A DNA stretch of 64,000 bases from CAVPMW01 sp963706515 (GTDB taxonomy: Bacteria > Chloroflexota > Anaerolineae > Anaerolineales > UBA4823), in the NCBI GenBank assembly GCA_963706515.1, contig CAVPMW010000018.1, forward strand, positions 1 to 64,000, given 5' to 3'. The notes under the pieces were generated by a model. It was not told the DNA's origin. It did not search any database and was given only the letters and a program-made list of their open reading frames with translations. A program made the translations under genes and the position numbers. Positions 7,425 to 15,481 of the stretch are shown one piece after another (positions within the stretch are counted from its first letter, which is position 1; every line of letters starts with the position of its first letter).

Positions 7425-9383
7425 TCACCCTAGCCCGTAGATGGTCAGTTGGGAGCTTGAGGTGACGAGGACTTCGCCATTTGCGATGACCGGGGTGCTG
7501 AATTTGTCCCATTCGTCGAGGGTGTCGCGGGTGCCGGCTTGGTCGCTGTTGTAGAGCTCTTTGGTCAGATCGGTGGCGTCGTAGGCGTGGAGGGTTCCGG
7601 GCGCGCCGGCTCCGCCGGTTTGGAGTGTCCAGAGGATGCCGTTGTTGCTGCCATTCGCGGAGATCGCCATCGTGCCGCCGCGCCCGTCGTAGGTCTGGGC
7701 GGTTTTCGAGGTCGGCGTGGTGGTGAGGAGGCCGTTGCTGAGCGCGAAGGCCTGGACGGGGCCGGCGACGGGGGCGAAGTAGACGGAGCCGTTCCAGTAG
7801 ACGGGTGAGCTGAAGTTGCCTCCTTCTATGCCGACCTCGTCGTGGAAGATGTTGGTGAGGCTCTGGACGATCTGGTCGCTGCCGCTGTGGAAGCCGCCCA
7901 TGTTGTCGCGGTCGACGAGGTAGACGGTGCCGTTCTTGCCGGCGCTGACCATTTCGTGTGGGTGGGCGCCGCTTTGGTCGGGGAGCAGCAGCACCCCGCC
8001 GGAGCCGAGGTCGAGGTTCCCGTTGTCGAGGGTGCTCTGGACGCTGGGGGAGAAGTAGTCCTGCACGGTCCCGCTTGGCGAGAGCCTGATGAACGAGTCG
8101 CCGTAGTCGGATCCGCCGCTGTTGGCGTCCATCAGCCCGTCGCCGCTGATGAAGTAGAGGCTGCCGGTGGAGTCGGTGGCGATCCCGTCGCCGTTCATCC
8201 AGACGCCGCCGTCGTCGCCGTTGGGGGTGGTGCAGTAGACCAGCACCCGTTGCAGCGTCGAGGCGTTGTAGCCGAGCACCCAGCCGTGGAACGGTTCTTG
8301 ATCGCCGTGGCTGGAGAAGCCGACATAGACGACGCCGTTTGCGAGCAGTCCGCCTGTGCGCTGGTTCTGGCGCAGGGAGTTGAAGGTGAGGGTGCCGCCG
8401 GCGGAGCCGTTGCCGCTGCCGGGCACGCTCGCCTGGATCACGACCGGGCCGCCGAACTTCTCGGCGCCGGTGCTGAGGTCGAGCGCGTGCAGGCGCTGCA
8501 CGTAGCTGGTCGTGCCGCCGCTCACTTCCTTGGTCTTCGCAACGACGTAGATCGTGCCGGTTGCCTGATCGATCACCGGTGTCCCGGTGATCCCGATCTC
8601 GTTGGGGATGTCGCCGGTCTCGCCGGTGTCGGCGGCCGGCACGGTCGTGACGCCGGCGGCCGGGTTGGTGAAGCTGTCGTGCCAGAGCGGCGCGCCGCTG
8701 CGGCCGTCGGCGTCGAAGGCGTAGACGCTGTCGTGTTCGGTCGCCGCGATCGCCACGTTGTGGAAGCCCTGGCCGGGGATGTTCACGTTCTGGACGTACA
8801 GCGGCGAGGCCAGCGTCAGCCCGTCGAGCGGATAGCTGAAGCGCTTGCCGAAGCTGGCCGACTTCACGTTCGCGGGGGTCAGCGCGGTCTCGTTCAGGTC
8901 CTGGCCCGTGCGCAGGTTGTCGTTGTGGTAGGTGAACACGCCCTGATCGTTGCTCACGTTGGTCACCGACTGACTGGGCGCCCTGAGCGCTTTGCACAGA
9001 TATTTCCGCCCCCTGTGCTTTCTGCGCACCTTGTCAACCTGCAGGATGAAGCTCGAAGTGCCCGCCTTCTTGGGAGTGTTGTAGGTGCCCGAGAAGCTCC
9101 CGTTGGACCCGGTCTTCGCGTATGCGAGGTACCCGGTCGTGTTAGGGAAGTTGGGACTGCCCGGTATCAGGGTGACCGAGCGGTGGCGGCGGCAGAACAC
9201 CCGCGGCGATTTGACCTTGCCACCGAACTGACCGCTGCGAGCTCCCGCCGCTGGCGGCGTTAGGGAAAAGGTCACTGAACCTCCTACGCGCTTCGGTGCG
9301 TTTGACACGCTGATCGATACTCCGGCCACTACCGTTCCCGCGAGGACCGCGGCAGTTACTGCTAGCAGCAGCTTGAGTCGCAT
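7425..9383 (-). CDS. Secreted PQQ-type beta-propeller protein
   Basis: A 652-residue exported protein. Residues 1-28 are a signal peptide. Residues 30-150 form a beta-rich N-terminal domain with a basic patch (RKHRGRKYLCKALRA). From about residue 165 onward there is a PQQ-binding-like beta-propeller: 'YHNDNLRTGQDLNETALTPANV' is the usual entry, followed by repeated blades such as HDSVYAFDADGRSGAPLWHDS, LHALDLSTGAEKF and LHAYDATDLTKELYNSD, each with the YxxDxxTG/LxW pattern. I see no catalytic metal or PQQ site that would make it a dehydrogenase, so a structural or binding role is as likely as an enzymatic one. The ATG at 9383 gives the signal peptide. Its GC-rich sequence creates long open frames on other strands that are not genes. 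Confidence 0.85.
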   Translation of the reverse strand: MRLKLLLAVTAAVLAGTVVAGVSISVSNAPKRVGGSVTFSLTPPAAGARSGQFGGKVKSPRVFCRRHRSVTLIPGSPNFPNTTGYLAYAKTGSNGSFSGTYNTPKKAGTSSFILQVDKVRRKHRGRKYLCKALRAPSQSVTNVSNDQGVFTYHNDNLRTGQDLNETALTPANVKSASFGKRFSYPLDGLTLASPLYVQNVNIPGQGFHNVAIAATEHDSVYAFDADGRSGAPLWHDSFTNPAAGVTTVPAADTGETGDIPNEIGITGTPVIDQATGTIYVVAKTKEVSGGTTSYVQRLHALDLSTGAEKFGGPVVIQASVPGSGNGSAGGTLTFNSLRQNQRTGGLLANGVVYVGFSSHGDQEPFHGWVLGYNASTLQRVLVYCTTPNGDDGGVWMNGDGIATDSTGSLYFISGDGLMDANSGGSDYGDSFIRLSPSGTVQDYFSPSVQSTLDNGNLDLGSGGVLLLPDQSGAHPHEMVSAGKNGTVYLVDRDNMGGFHSGSDQIVQSLTNIFHDEVGIEGGNFSSPVYWNGSVYFAPVAGPVQAFALSNGLLTTTPTSKTAQTYDGRGGTMAISANGSNNGILWTLQTGGAGAPGTLHAYDATDLTKELYNSDQAGTRDTLDEWDKFSTPVIANGEVLVTSSSQLTIYGLG

Positions 9384-9572
9384 ATTGATCTCTTATCAGT
9401 CGTGCAGCCTGGGATGCTGGCTAGCGTCGGCAAGACCACCGGCTGAGCGAGATTCTTGAGCAACCGCGCTGAGCTCGCTGCTGTGCTCAAACTTGCGGCT
9501 CCCGGCGGTTGAACGCGTCCACAAAGCGCTTGAACACCTCGACGTTCTCCTTGCGACATCGCCCACGCAGTA

Positions 9573-9632
9573 TCTCGCGCCCAGGCGGACAGCCGCTTTC
9601 CACGCAAAGCGGATAGCCGCTTCTCGTGGCGG
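9573..9632 (-). repeat. Hairpin repeat, copy 12 (inverted, compensatory stem change)
   Basis: On the minus strand: a decayed first module (CCACGAGAAGCGGC), then CCGCTTTGCGTGGAAAGCGG, a perfect 7-bp stem. Compared with copies 3 and 5 (CTGCTTT/AAAGCAG), both arms have changed together from T-A to C-G. It lies beside the left end of the IS30 remnant. Confidence 0.8.
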
Positions 9633-9644
9633 TCTCAAACTGCC

Positions 9645-10808
9645 GCCGCACCACCCGAGAGGGTCAGCGACTCGCTGACCAACGAAGGAGGTGCGGTGAT
9701 GCCAAAGGGCTACGGCCTGAGCGAGGCGACGAAGGACGGGATCTGGGAGCTGCGAGCGGAGGGGCTGAGCGATCGCGAGATCGGGCGGAGGCTCGGCCTT
9801 GCCCGCGCGACCGTGAGCAGCCACCTGGCGAGAACGGGAGGCATCCGGCCCAGGCCTCGCCGGCGCCCGAGAGGTGCCTGAGCCTCGAAGAGCGCGAGGC
9901 CTCAAGGAGGGCCCGCCGGCCCCGGCCGACGAAGCTCGAGCTCTGCCGGAGCTGCGGCGCCTCGTCTCAGAGCATCTGCGAGAGGACCACTCCCCCGAGC
10001 AGATCGCGGACTGGCTCAAGATCGGATACCCCGACAATGAGGCGATGCGGGTCTCCCACGAGACGATCTACCGCGCCCTCTACGTCCAGGCGCGGGGGAC
10101 GCTCCGGCGCGAGCTCGCCCGGCACCTGAGGACGGGGCGAGGGCGGCGCTTGCCCGCTCGCAGTCGTCAAAGGGCCAGGGCCAGGGCAAGCTCACCGGGA
10201 TGGTGATGATCTCCGACGCCCGCCCGAGGTCGAGGACCGCGCGGTCCCCGGCCACTGGGAGGGCGACCTCCTGATCGGGCGCGAACGAACGCGATCGCGA
10301 CCCTGGTCGAGCGCCAGACCCGCTACTGCCAGCTCGTCGCCCTGCCCGAGGGGAGCGGCGCCGTCGAGGTCGCGGACGCGCTCAAGGCGCGCATCACGAC
10401 CCTGCCGGCCCAGCTTCGCCGCTCGCTCACCTGGGACCAGGGCTCGGAGATGGCAGAGCACCGGCGCTTCTCGGTCGAGACCGGCGTGCCGGTCTACTTC
10501 TGCGATCCCCGAAGCCCCTGGCAGCGGGGCTCGAACGAGAACACCAACGGGCTCCTTCGCCAGTACTTCCCGAAGGGCAAGAGCCTCGCCGGGGTGAGTC
10601 AGGAGCGCCTCGACGAGGTCGCCGGAAAGCTCAACGCACCGCCCGCGCGAGACGCTCGGCTTTCGGACCCCGGCCGAGAAGCTCGCCGAGCTGATCGACG
10701 GCCTCGAGGAGGCCGGCGCCGAGCGCTGACTCGCTTCGGCCTACGGCCTTCGCTCGACAGCGCTCGGACCAGATGGGACGATGCGACACGTCGGGGGTGG
10801 TGCATTGA
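9645..10808 (+). mobile_element. Decayed IS30-family insertion sequence
   Basis: The transposase gene (9699-10729) occupies nearly all of this segment. Short matching inverted ends are visible: GCACCACCC at 9648-9656 and GGGTGGTGC at 10795-10803, with further imperfect matches outward; exact ends and target duplication are uncertain. The element lies between hairpin repeat copies 12 (minus) and 13 (plus). Confidence 0.55.
9699..10729 (+). pseudogene. IS30-family transposase, frameshifted
   Basis: Read across three frames this is an IS30 transposase. It has an N-terminal helix-turn-helix (LSDREIGRRLGLARATVSSHL), the second helical region with 'SHETIYRALYVQARGTLRRELARHL', then the DDE catalytic core: first Asp in PGHWEGDLLIG, second Asp in LTWDQGSEM, Glu in GSNENTNGLLRQYFPKG, and the terminal 'LGFRTPAEKLAEL'. 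The frame breaks near 9875, 10200, 10285 and 10650. ATG 9699 follows an AAGGAGGTG site. With four breaks it is either a genuinely dead copy or a victim of the indel errors seen elsewhere in the window; either way the sequence as given cannot make a full protein. Confidence 0.85.
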
Positions 10809-10814
10809 CCGGTT

Positions 10815-10878
10815 GAGGTCAAGACGAGAACCGGCGATTCGCATGGAAAGCGGCGGCTTCTAGTCCGCGACGGTGAGC
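10815..10878 (+). repeat. Hairpin repeat, copy 13 (degenerate)
   Basis: AAGACGAGAACCGGC (first module, left arm lost), GATTCGCATGGAAAGCGG (second module) and CGGCTTCTAGTCCGCGACGG (third module). It lies just right of the IS30 remnant. Confidence 0.65.
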
Positions 10879-10926
10879 TTCAGATCGAGCGAAGCGTCGC
10901 ACGGACGCTACCGCGGTTCGAATCGC

Positions 10927-11454
10927 CTACACCTGCAGGCAGTACACCTCGGCAGTCGCCGTATCGGGGCTTGCTCCGGTCTGCACCACGGTGAGCCAGG
11001 TGTCGGCGTCCAGCCTGCGGCTCTCCACCGTATGGGTGTTGAAGCTGTTGCCCACGTCGACACCCCCCGAGATCGCAACCTCGCCGGGGTCACAATCCGC
11101 CGAGACGTTGGACCCGTTGCCCGGATTGATGGTGCCGGAGAACTGGCCAACCCGCCGCACAATCGGCGCGAGCTGGGACGCCCGGACGCTGTTCGCGGCA
11201 AGCTGCGGGTTCGGATACGCCCCCGTCAGCACGCCACCCGCCGGTCCGCTGGCTGGTGCGGCCTTCTCCAGAGCCGCGACCCTCTTCTTGAGCTTCTTGA
11301 ACTTCGCGTCGGTGACGACGCTGGCCGAAACCTTCGGGCCGCCGCTCGTGCCCGACTGCTGCGATGCAACCGCCGTACCGGTGAGGGCGATGAATATCGC
11401 CACCAAGCCGAGTACGTGGGACCGCAGGAACTCTCGTGCTTCCTTGCTGGTCAT
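10927..11454 (-). CDS. Membrane-anchored or exported protein of Solirubrobacterales type
   Basis: A 175-residue protein with a single N-terminal hydrophobic segment (HVLGLVAIFIALTGTAVA, residues 13-30), which I recognise as a widespread N-terminus in Solirubrobacterales and other Thermoleophilia. A short basic coiled segment follows (FKKLKKRVAALEKAA), then the GAYPNPQLAANSV motif often seen in this group. The C-terminal 90 residues are beta-rich with two cysteines (VSADCDPGEVAISGG and TAEVYCLQV). The ATG at 11454 follows a GGAGGGAG site. No function is known to me. It is one of the best taxonomic markers in this half of the window. Confidence 0.78.
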   Translation of the reverse strand: MTSKEAREFLRSHVLGLVAIFIALTGTAVASQQSGTSGGPKVSASVVTDAKFKKLKKRVAALEKAAPASGPAGGVLTGAYPNPQLAANSVRASQLAPIVRRVGQFSGTINPGNGSNVSADCDPGEVAISGGVDVGNSFNTHTVESRRLDADTWLTVVQTGASPDTATAEVYCLQV

Positions 11455-11637
11455 TGTGTCTCCCTCCGTCTGGAGGTCCCAGGTTCCCCGGCTGACCGTC
11501 GGGGCCTCTTTAGGCCCTTTATCCGATCAGGGGGAGCTCTCGCAGTCAAGTGCGGGTGTCAGAAACGACTTTATCGTCGCGACAGGGATCAGCTCGAACA
11601 AATAACGCAACGGGGACACCTTGCGTTAGCGAGAGGA

Positions 11638-11666
11638 TGCGCCGCTTTGGACGAGAAGCGACAGTG
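11638..11666 (+). repeat. Hairpin repeat, copy 14 (first module)
   Basis: GCGCCGCTTTGGACGAGAAGCG with stem CGCTTT/GAAGCG (one T-G wobble). It lies about ten bases beyond the stop codon of the minus-strand DUF6529-like gene. Confidence 0.85.
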
Positions 11667-11676
11667 GAACTCCAGC

Positions 11677-12254
11677 TCAGGGTGAGGGAAGTCGGAAGTC
11701 ATTGAAGTACCAGAGCGCGCTCGTGTACCAGAGAATGGCTACCACGACGACGAGGGTTCCGCCGACCACGGGCAGCGCCCAACCCGGCACCCGCCAGCGC
11801 GGCGACTGCACCAGGACGATCTTCGCCACAAAGGCGCCGTAGAGAAAGCAGCCGGCGACGGAGTGGACCGCTACGCGGGTGTCAACTTTCGTCTGCACGC
11901 CGTAGGCGAAGGCGCAGTGGTAGGCGATCGGGATCGTCAGCAGGATGGCAAGGGCGCCGATCGCCCGGTGGACGGGACCGACGCTCGGCGGGGCGACGCC
12001 GATCCAGGGCAGCCGCCCGTACATCCAGAGTGCTAGACCGAGCTGGACGGCCGCGAAGGCGAGCACGCCGGTGGCGAGCCACGACTTGAGCTTGAAGGTG
12101 TCCGGGCCGGTCTGGCCGAAGAGCGAGGTCGTGTAGTCGGGAGTGTGCTGCGTACCGAATCGTAGAGGGCACCGGCGACCGCGGCCAGCGCCACCCCCGC
12201 CCCGAGCAACACCGGGGCGGACGCCGCCAAGCGCGGCGAGCGCGCTGCGCTCAT
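11677..12254 (-). CDS. DUF6529-like integral membrane protein, frameshifted
   Basis: Two frames together encode an about 190-residue protein. The first (from ATG 12254) gives a hydrophobic N-terminus, APVLLGAGVALAAVAGALYD. After a break near 12,150-12,165 the second frame continues HTPDYTTSLFGQTGPDTFKL and then four membrane helices, with PIAYHCAFAYGVQ, VHSVAGCFLYGAFVAKI and WYTSALWYF. This pattern matches what I know of the actinobacterial DUF6529 family. The retained His and Cys residues in helices suggest a cytochrome-b-like or quinone-linked role, but this is inference. The break is probably a one-base sequence error. The gene is flanked by repeat copies 14 and 15. Confidence 0.72.
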
Positions 12255-12309
12255 CGTCGCCGCCGATCTGTTAGTTGCCCACTGACCGCTATCTGGCGGT
12301 CAGCGTACC

Positions 12310-12337
12310 TGGCTAACCGCTTGGACGAAGGGGCTAG
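12310..12337 (+). repeat. Hairpin repeat, copy 15 (degenerate)
   Basis: CTAACCGCTTGGACGAAGGGGCTAG: loop GGACGA kept, arms eroded. This is the last recognisable copy; none occurs after the seam at 12,783. Confidence 0.6.
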
Positions 12338-12395
12338 GGGCTACGCAGCGAGCCCGCGGTTGGAGCGCGTGTGAGGCCGGGCGTACCATGAAGCG

Positions 12396-12783
12396 ATGGC
12401 CACTGCACCGAGGTTGGATCCGACCGAGGTGGCGGAGTTTGGGTCGCGCCTCAGGGAGAACATCGCGCTGGCGGTCAAGGCCCCCGACCGTGTGGTGCGG
12501 GATCTGATCGTCGCGCTGCTCGCCGACAGCCATGTTCTGATCGAGGACGCCCCCGGCGTCGGCAAGACCGCCCTCGCCCGCGCCCTCGCCCGCTCGCTCG
12601 AGGCGGAATACGCCCGGGTCCAGTGCACCTCGGACCTCCTCCCGGCCGACCTGGTCGGCACCAACGTCTTCAACCAGCGGACCGCGAGCTTCGAGTTCCA
12701 CCCCGGGCCGGTCTTCGCCAACGTCGTCCTGGTCGACGAGATCAACCGCGCCTCGCCGAAGACCCAGTCGGGGCTGCTCGAAA
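12396..12783 (+). CDS. MoxR-family AAA+ ATPase, cut at the assembly seam
   Basis: The first 129 residues of a MoxR ATPase, a chaperone-like AAA+ protein usually paired with DUF58/VWA proteins. Walker A is DAPGVGKTA at residues 52-60, followed by the family signature 'VQCTSDLLPADLVGTN' and Walker B VVLVDEINRASPKTQSGLLE at 110-129. Family members run to about 310-330 residues, so sensor 1, arginine finger and lid are missing. The open frame continues to 13157, but after the Glu of SGLLE it reads the antisense strand of the histidine kinase and is not protein. ATG 12396 fits the family start. Confidence 0.88.
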
Positions 12784-14022
12784 AAATCCTATCCTGCTCA
12801 CCCGGGGGAATGCCCGGACCTGAATCCTCGACTTCAATTTCGAGCCAGGCTCCCACAGGGCGCGAGCGAACGATTACTTTTCCTCCCGGGGGGGTAAATT
12901 TCAAACCATTATCGACCAGGTTGGTAAATAACTGGGATAGTCGATCAGAATCGCCTGTGATTTCCGGCAGAATAGACCAATCTTTTTCCAGGTGTTTATC
13001 CCCTTCAGAGGCAAGCGGCATAAATTTTGTTATTACTCTATCCAGAAGGTCTCCGATGGCAATCCGCTGCTGGACGATTTTGATTACACCCGCTTCGAGG
13101 CGCGCCAGGTCTAGCAGATCTGCGACCATACGGTACATCCTCCCCGATTCATCGTAAATCACTCCAGCAGCCTGCTGGAGTGATTTCGGATTATCGATAG
13201 TTCCGTCCAGGATTGCCTGGGCAAATCCCTGGATCGAGGTGAGAGGCGTTTTCAGGTCATGGGAGACATTGGCAACCAAATCCTGTTGGGCTGCCTGGCT
13301 GGCATGCACCCGCCGGGTCATATCATTGAAAGCCCTCCCGAGAATTTGCACCTCCTCAGGTCCTTCGATGGGCAAGGATTCGGGATGGAATGATGACGTA
13401 CTGAGCGAGAGTTTTTGGGCGGCGACGGCCATCCGCTGCAGAGGGTTGCAATCCAACGGGCAATTCCGTAAGCCAGCAGTAAGGACAGCACCAGGGCAAT
13501 TGAAATGGCTTCTACTACCGGGCGGAAGAATTCATCCCGGAATACTGCCAGGAAAGGGACACGTTGGCGAGGTTCAGCCGCCGATACATACACCCCATTC
13601 CCAAGCGGTCGGCTGACGAACAGCCATGTGCCGCCCTGGTTATCTACAAGATAAGGATTTAAGCGTATACGCCGATTCAGCGCACGATTAAGCCCATTGA
13701 GAGCAGGCGCGTTCCCCTGGCGGGAATCCACCAATAAGCGACCCTGTGCATCCGTCAGGAGAATGCGGGCGTGCAGCTGCTCGTCTGCCTGTTGAGCCGC
13801 TGCGAGCAGCTCTTGCCCAGGGGCATCATTTAGCGATGTTGAGAGCGGTCCGATGCGCTCCTGTACGTATGCCGCTGCGAGGCGTAAGCGCTGCAGCTCG
13901 GCCCGCGTTTCGGCTGGATTGCGCAGCAGGTAGGTGATCAGGGTGACCCCGATTACAAGGATTATTACCCCTGCCAGCAGGACGTAAGACAGCCACAAAC
14001 GCGAGCGAAGCGAAGTAAACAT
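12784..14022 (-). CDS. Sensor histidine kinase, 3' end cut and frameshifted
   Basis: A membrane sensor kinase read in two frames. The first (ATG 14022) has a membrane helix at about residues 8-30, an extracytoplasmic sensor of about 150 residues, and a second helix near 178-198 ending YGIARWIA. After a break near 13,453 the second frame gives HAMP (RMAVAAQKL...EEVQILGRAFNDMTRRV), the phospho-acceptor His in NVSHDLKTPLTSIQGF, the N box LFTNLVDNGLKFTPPGG and the G1 box VEDSGPGIPPGEQDRIF. The F box and G2 box are missing because the contig changes genome at 12,780-12,786. It follows the response regulator on the same strand, so the two form a two-component pair; the signal is unknown. Confidence 0.88.
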
Positions 14023-14090
14023 TCGATATATGATCTAATTTTGTAGGCTAACCAGCAGTCAGTCGGTAGTTGCCCGGCAAGAGCACGCCA

Positions 14091-14774
14091 TCAATCCACC
14101 AGCGCTTTATACCCTACCCCCGCGACGGTCTCGATGTGGATCGAGCTGCCCGCCATTTTTTTGCGCAGATGACCGACATGCACATCGACGGTGCGCGACT
14201 GCCCGTAATATTCGTAGCCCCATGCCTGGTTGAGCAGCTGCTCGCGGGTTAATACCAGACTGATATGTCTGGCAAATACGAGTATGAGGTCAAATTCTTG
14301 TGCCCTTAATAATATTTCCTCTCCTGCAACGCTGACCGCCCGGCGCGCCGGGTCGATGACCGTATTCCCCAGGCGAACTGCCCCAGCCTGATCAGAGGCA
14401 GGCAGGTCAGCCCGGCGCAAAATTGCTTTCACCTGCGCGGTGAGATGGCGAGGATTGAAAGGCTTGGTCATGTAGACATCTGCCCCGATTTCCAGACCCA
14501 AGACCTTATCGATATCCTCATCCCGAGCGGTCAGCATAATAATTGGCACCTGGTTGTCCTCTGCCCGCAATCGGCGGCATACCTCCAGACCATCCAGCTC
14601 GGGAAGCATCAGGTCCAGGATGATAAGATCGGGATGCATTTTTTGGACCGTCTCCAGAGCCGAACACCCATCCCCGGCAGACGTGACGGTATAGCCATCT
14701 TTTTCCAGGTAGAGGCGAGCCAAATGAACAATATTCGGCTCGTCGTCGACCACCAGGATCAGCTCACCCGACAT
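14091..14774 (-). CDS. OmpR-family response regulator
   Basis: A 227-residue two-domain regulator. The receiver has the acidic pair Asp10/Asp11, the phospho-acceptor Asp54 (LIILDLMLPELDG), Thr82 and Lys104 in ADVYMTKPF. The C-terminal winged helix (about 130-225) has the OmpR/PhoB pattern, ending 'TVDVHVGHLRKKM' and IETVAGVGYKAL. The receiver has GADVYMTKPF where most relatives have GADDYVTKPF. It lies 23 bases downstream of ridA and 68 bases upstream of the histidine kinase, all on the minus strand, so the three are probably co-transcribed and the kinase is its partner. Target genes are not visible. Confidence 0.92.
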   Translation of the reverse strand: MSGELILVVDDEPNIVHLARLYLEKDGYTVTSAGDGCSALETVQKMHPDLIILDLMLPELDGLEVCRRLRAEDNQVPIIMLTARDEDIDKVLGLEIGADVYMTKPFNPRHLTAQVKAILRRADLPASDQAGAVRLGNTVIDPARRAVSVAGEEILLRAQEFDLILVFARHISLVLTREQLLNQAWGYEYYGQSRTVDVHVGHLRKKMAGSSIHIETVAGVGYKALVD

Positions 14775-14797
14775 TCCATATCCTGCTTTAGAACAAT

Positions 14798-15184
14798 TTA
14801 TTTGCGCAGGGCAATTGCTTCGATCTCCACCGCGGCCCCTATTGGGAGTGCAGCGACTTGAAAAGCCGACCGAGCGGGAGGCTCGCTTGAAAAATATTCG
14901 CCGTATATGGTATTGAACGCGCTAAAAGTGGTGATGTCTGCTAAAAATACCGTTGTTTTTACTACATGGGCAAGAGATGAGCCAGCCGCTTCGAGGATCC
15001 TCACCATATTGGTCAATGCCTGGCGGGTTTCGGCTTCAACCCCTCCGGAGACGAGCTTTCCTGAGGTGGGATCGATCCCTACCTGACCGGAGATGAATAT
15101 GAAATCCTTTGCCAGGATACCCTGCGAGTAAGGCGCCACCGGTTTGGGCAGATCAGGTGAAGTGATAACTGTTTTTGTTGCCAT
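14798..15184 (-). CDS. ridA: RidA family enamine/imine deaminase
   Basis: A 128-residue RidA/YjgF/YER057c/UK114 protein. It contains the family signature around PPARSAFQVAALPIGAAVEIEAIA; the Arg there binds the carboxylate of the reactive enamine/imine, and 'YSQGILAKDFIFISGQVGIDP' is the usual N-terminal part. RidA hydrolyses 2-aminoacrylate and similar intermediates released by PLP enzymes such as threonine dehydratase. ATG 15184 follows a GGAGG site; the six codons further upstream are unlikely to be used. It is the first gene of the operon with the two-component system. Confidence 0.9.
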   Translation of the reverse strand: MATKTVITSPDLPKPVAPYSQGILAKDFIFISGQVGIDPTSGKLVSGGVEAETRQALTNMVRILEAAGSSLAHVVKTTVFLADITTFSAFNTIYGEYFSSEPPARSAFQVAALPIGAAVEIEAIALRK

Positions 15185-15448
15185 CGCTGAGCCTCCGCAC
15201 AATTCTGTTTCAGTACTATTGATTAATGAATACTCCGGACTTATTTCCGGCTTGTGAACTCAGACGTCCAAACAATTTTACACCGCGGCGTGTTTTCAGT
15301 GCAGGAGAATACCGCGGGTATACAATTTTAGATCCGGATAAACACCGGCTGTAGTCCGGTGGGCAGGGTTCTACCCAAGGAGAATGGTTGTATCGCTATT
15401 ATGGGCGAGCAGAGTAAATATATGGATCTTAGAATGTAAAAAATATGT

Positions 15449-15475
15449 AAAAAAGGGCGGGCATGATTCCCGCCC
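15449..15475 (-). terminator. Intrinsic terminator of the leuS operon
   Basis: On the minus strand, GGGCGGG-AATCATG-CCCGCCC (7-bp GC stem) followed by a T6 run, starting a few bases after the leuS1 stop codon. Confidence 0.92.
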
Positions 15476-15481
15476 AATGGG

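Noticed and set aside
7129..9263. Two long open frames overlapping the beta-propeller gene (622 aa at 8997-7129 on minus, 473 aa at 7842-9263 on plus)
   Set aside because: They are shadows of a very GC-rich gene: low-complexity Arg/Gln/Val/Gly composition and no recognisable domain. The propeller frame has a signal peptide and blades.
41..12337. Peptides such as ALDEKQQSCFAWKG or HAKQDCCFSSKAAIS repeated in several open frames
   Set aside because: They are translations of the hairpin repeat in different frames. The pairing pattern, not the protein, is conserved.
41..12337. CRISPR array
   Set aside because: The repeats are irregularly spaced, separated by whole genes and found in both orientations, with no spacers of uniform length and no cas genes.
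41..12337. CsrA-type GGA-loop decoy RNAs
   Set aside because: The loops do contain GGA and AUGGA, but CsrA is generally absent from Actinobacteria and the copies are scattered between genes rather than in one transcript.
12784..13157. Open-frame continuation of the MoxR gene past 12,783
   Set aside because: After SGLLE it reads the antisense of the histidine kinase, with no ATPase motifs.
15340..15400. A purine-type riboswitch suggested by the TTCTACC string
   Set aside because: The other conserved junction sequences and the P1 pairing are missing, and there is no gene in the right place.
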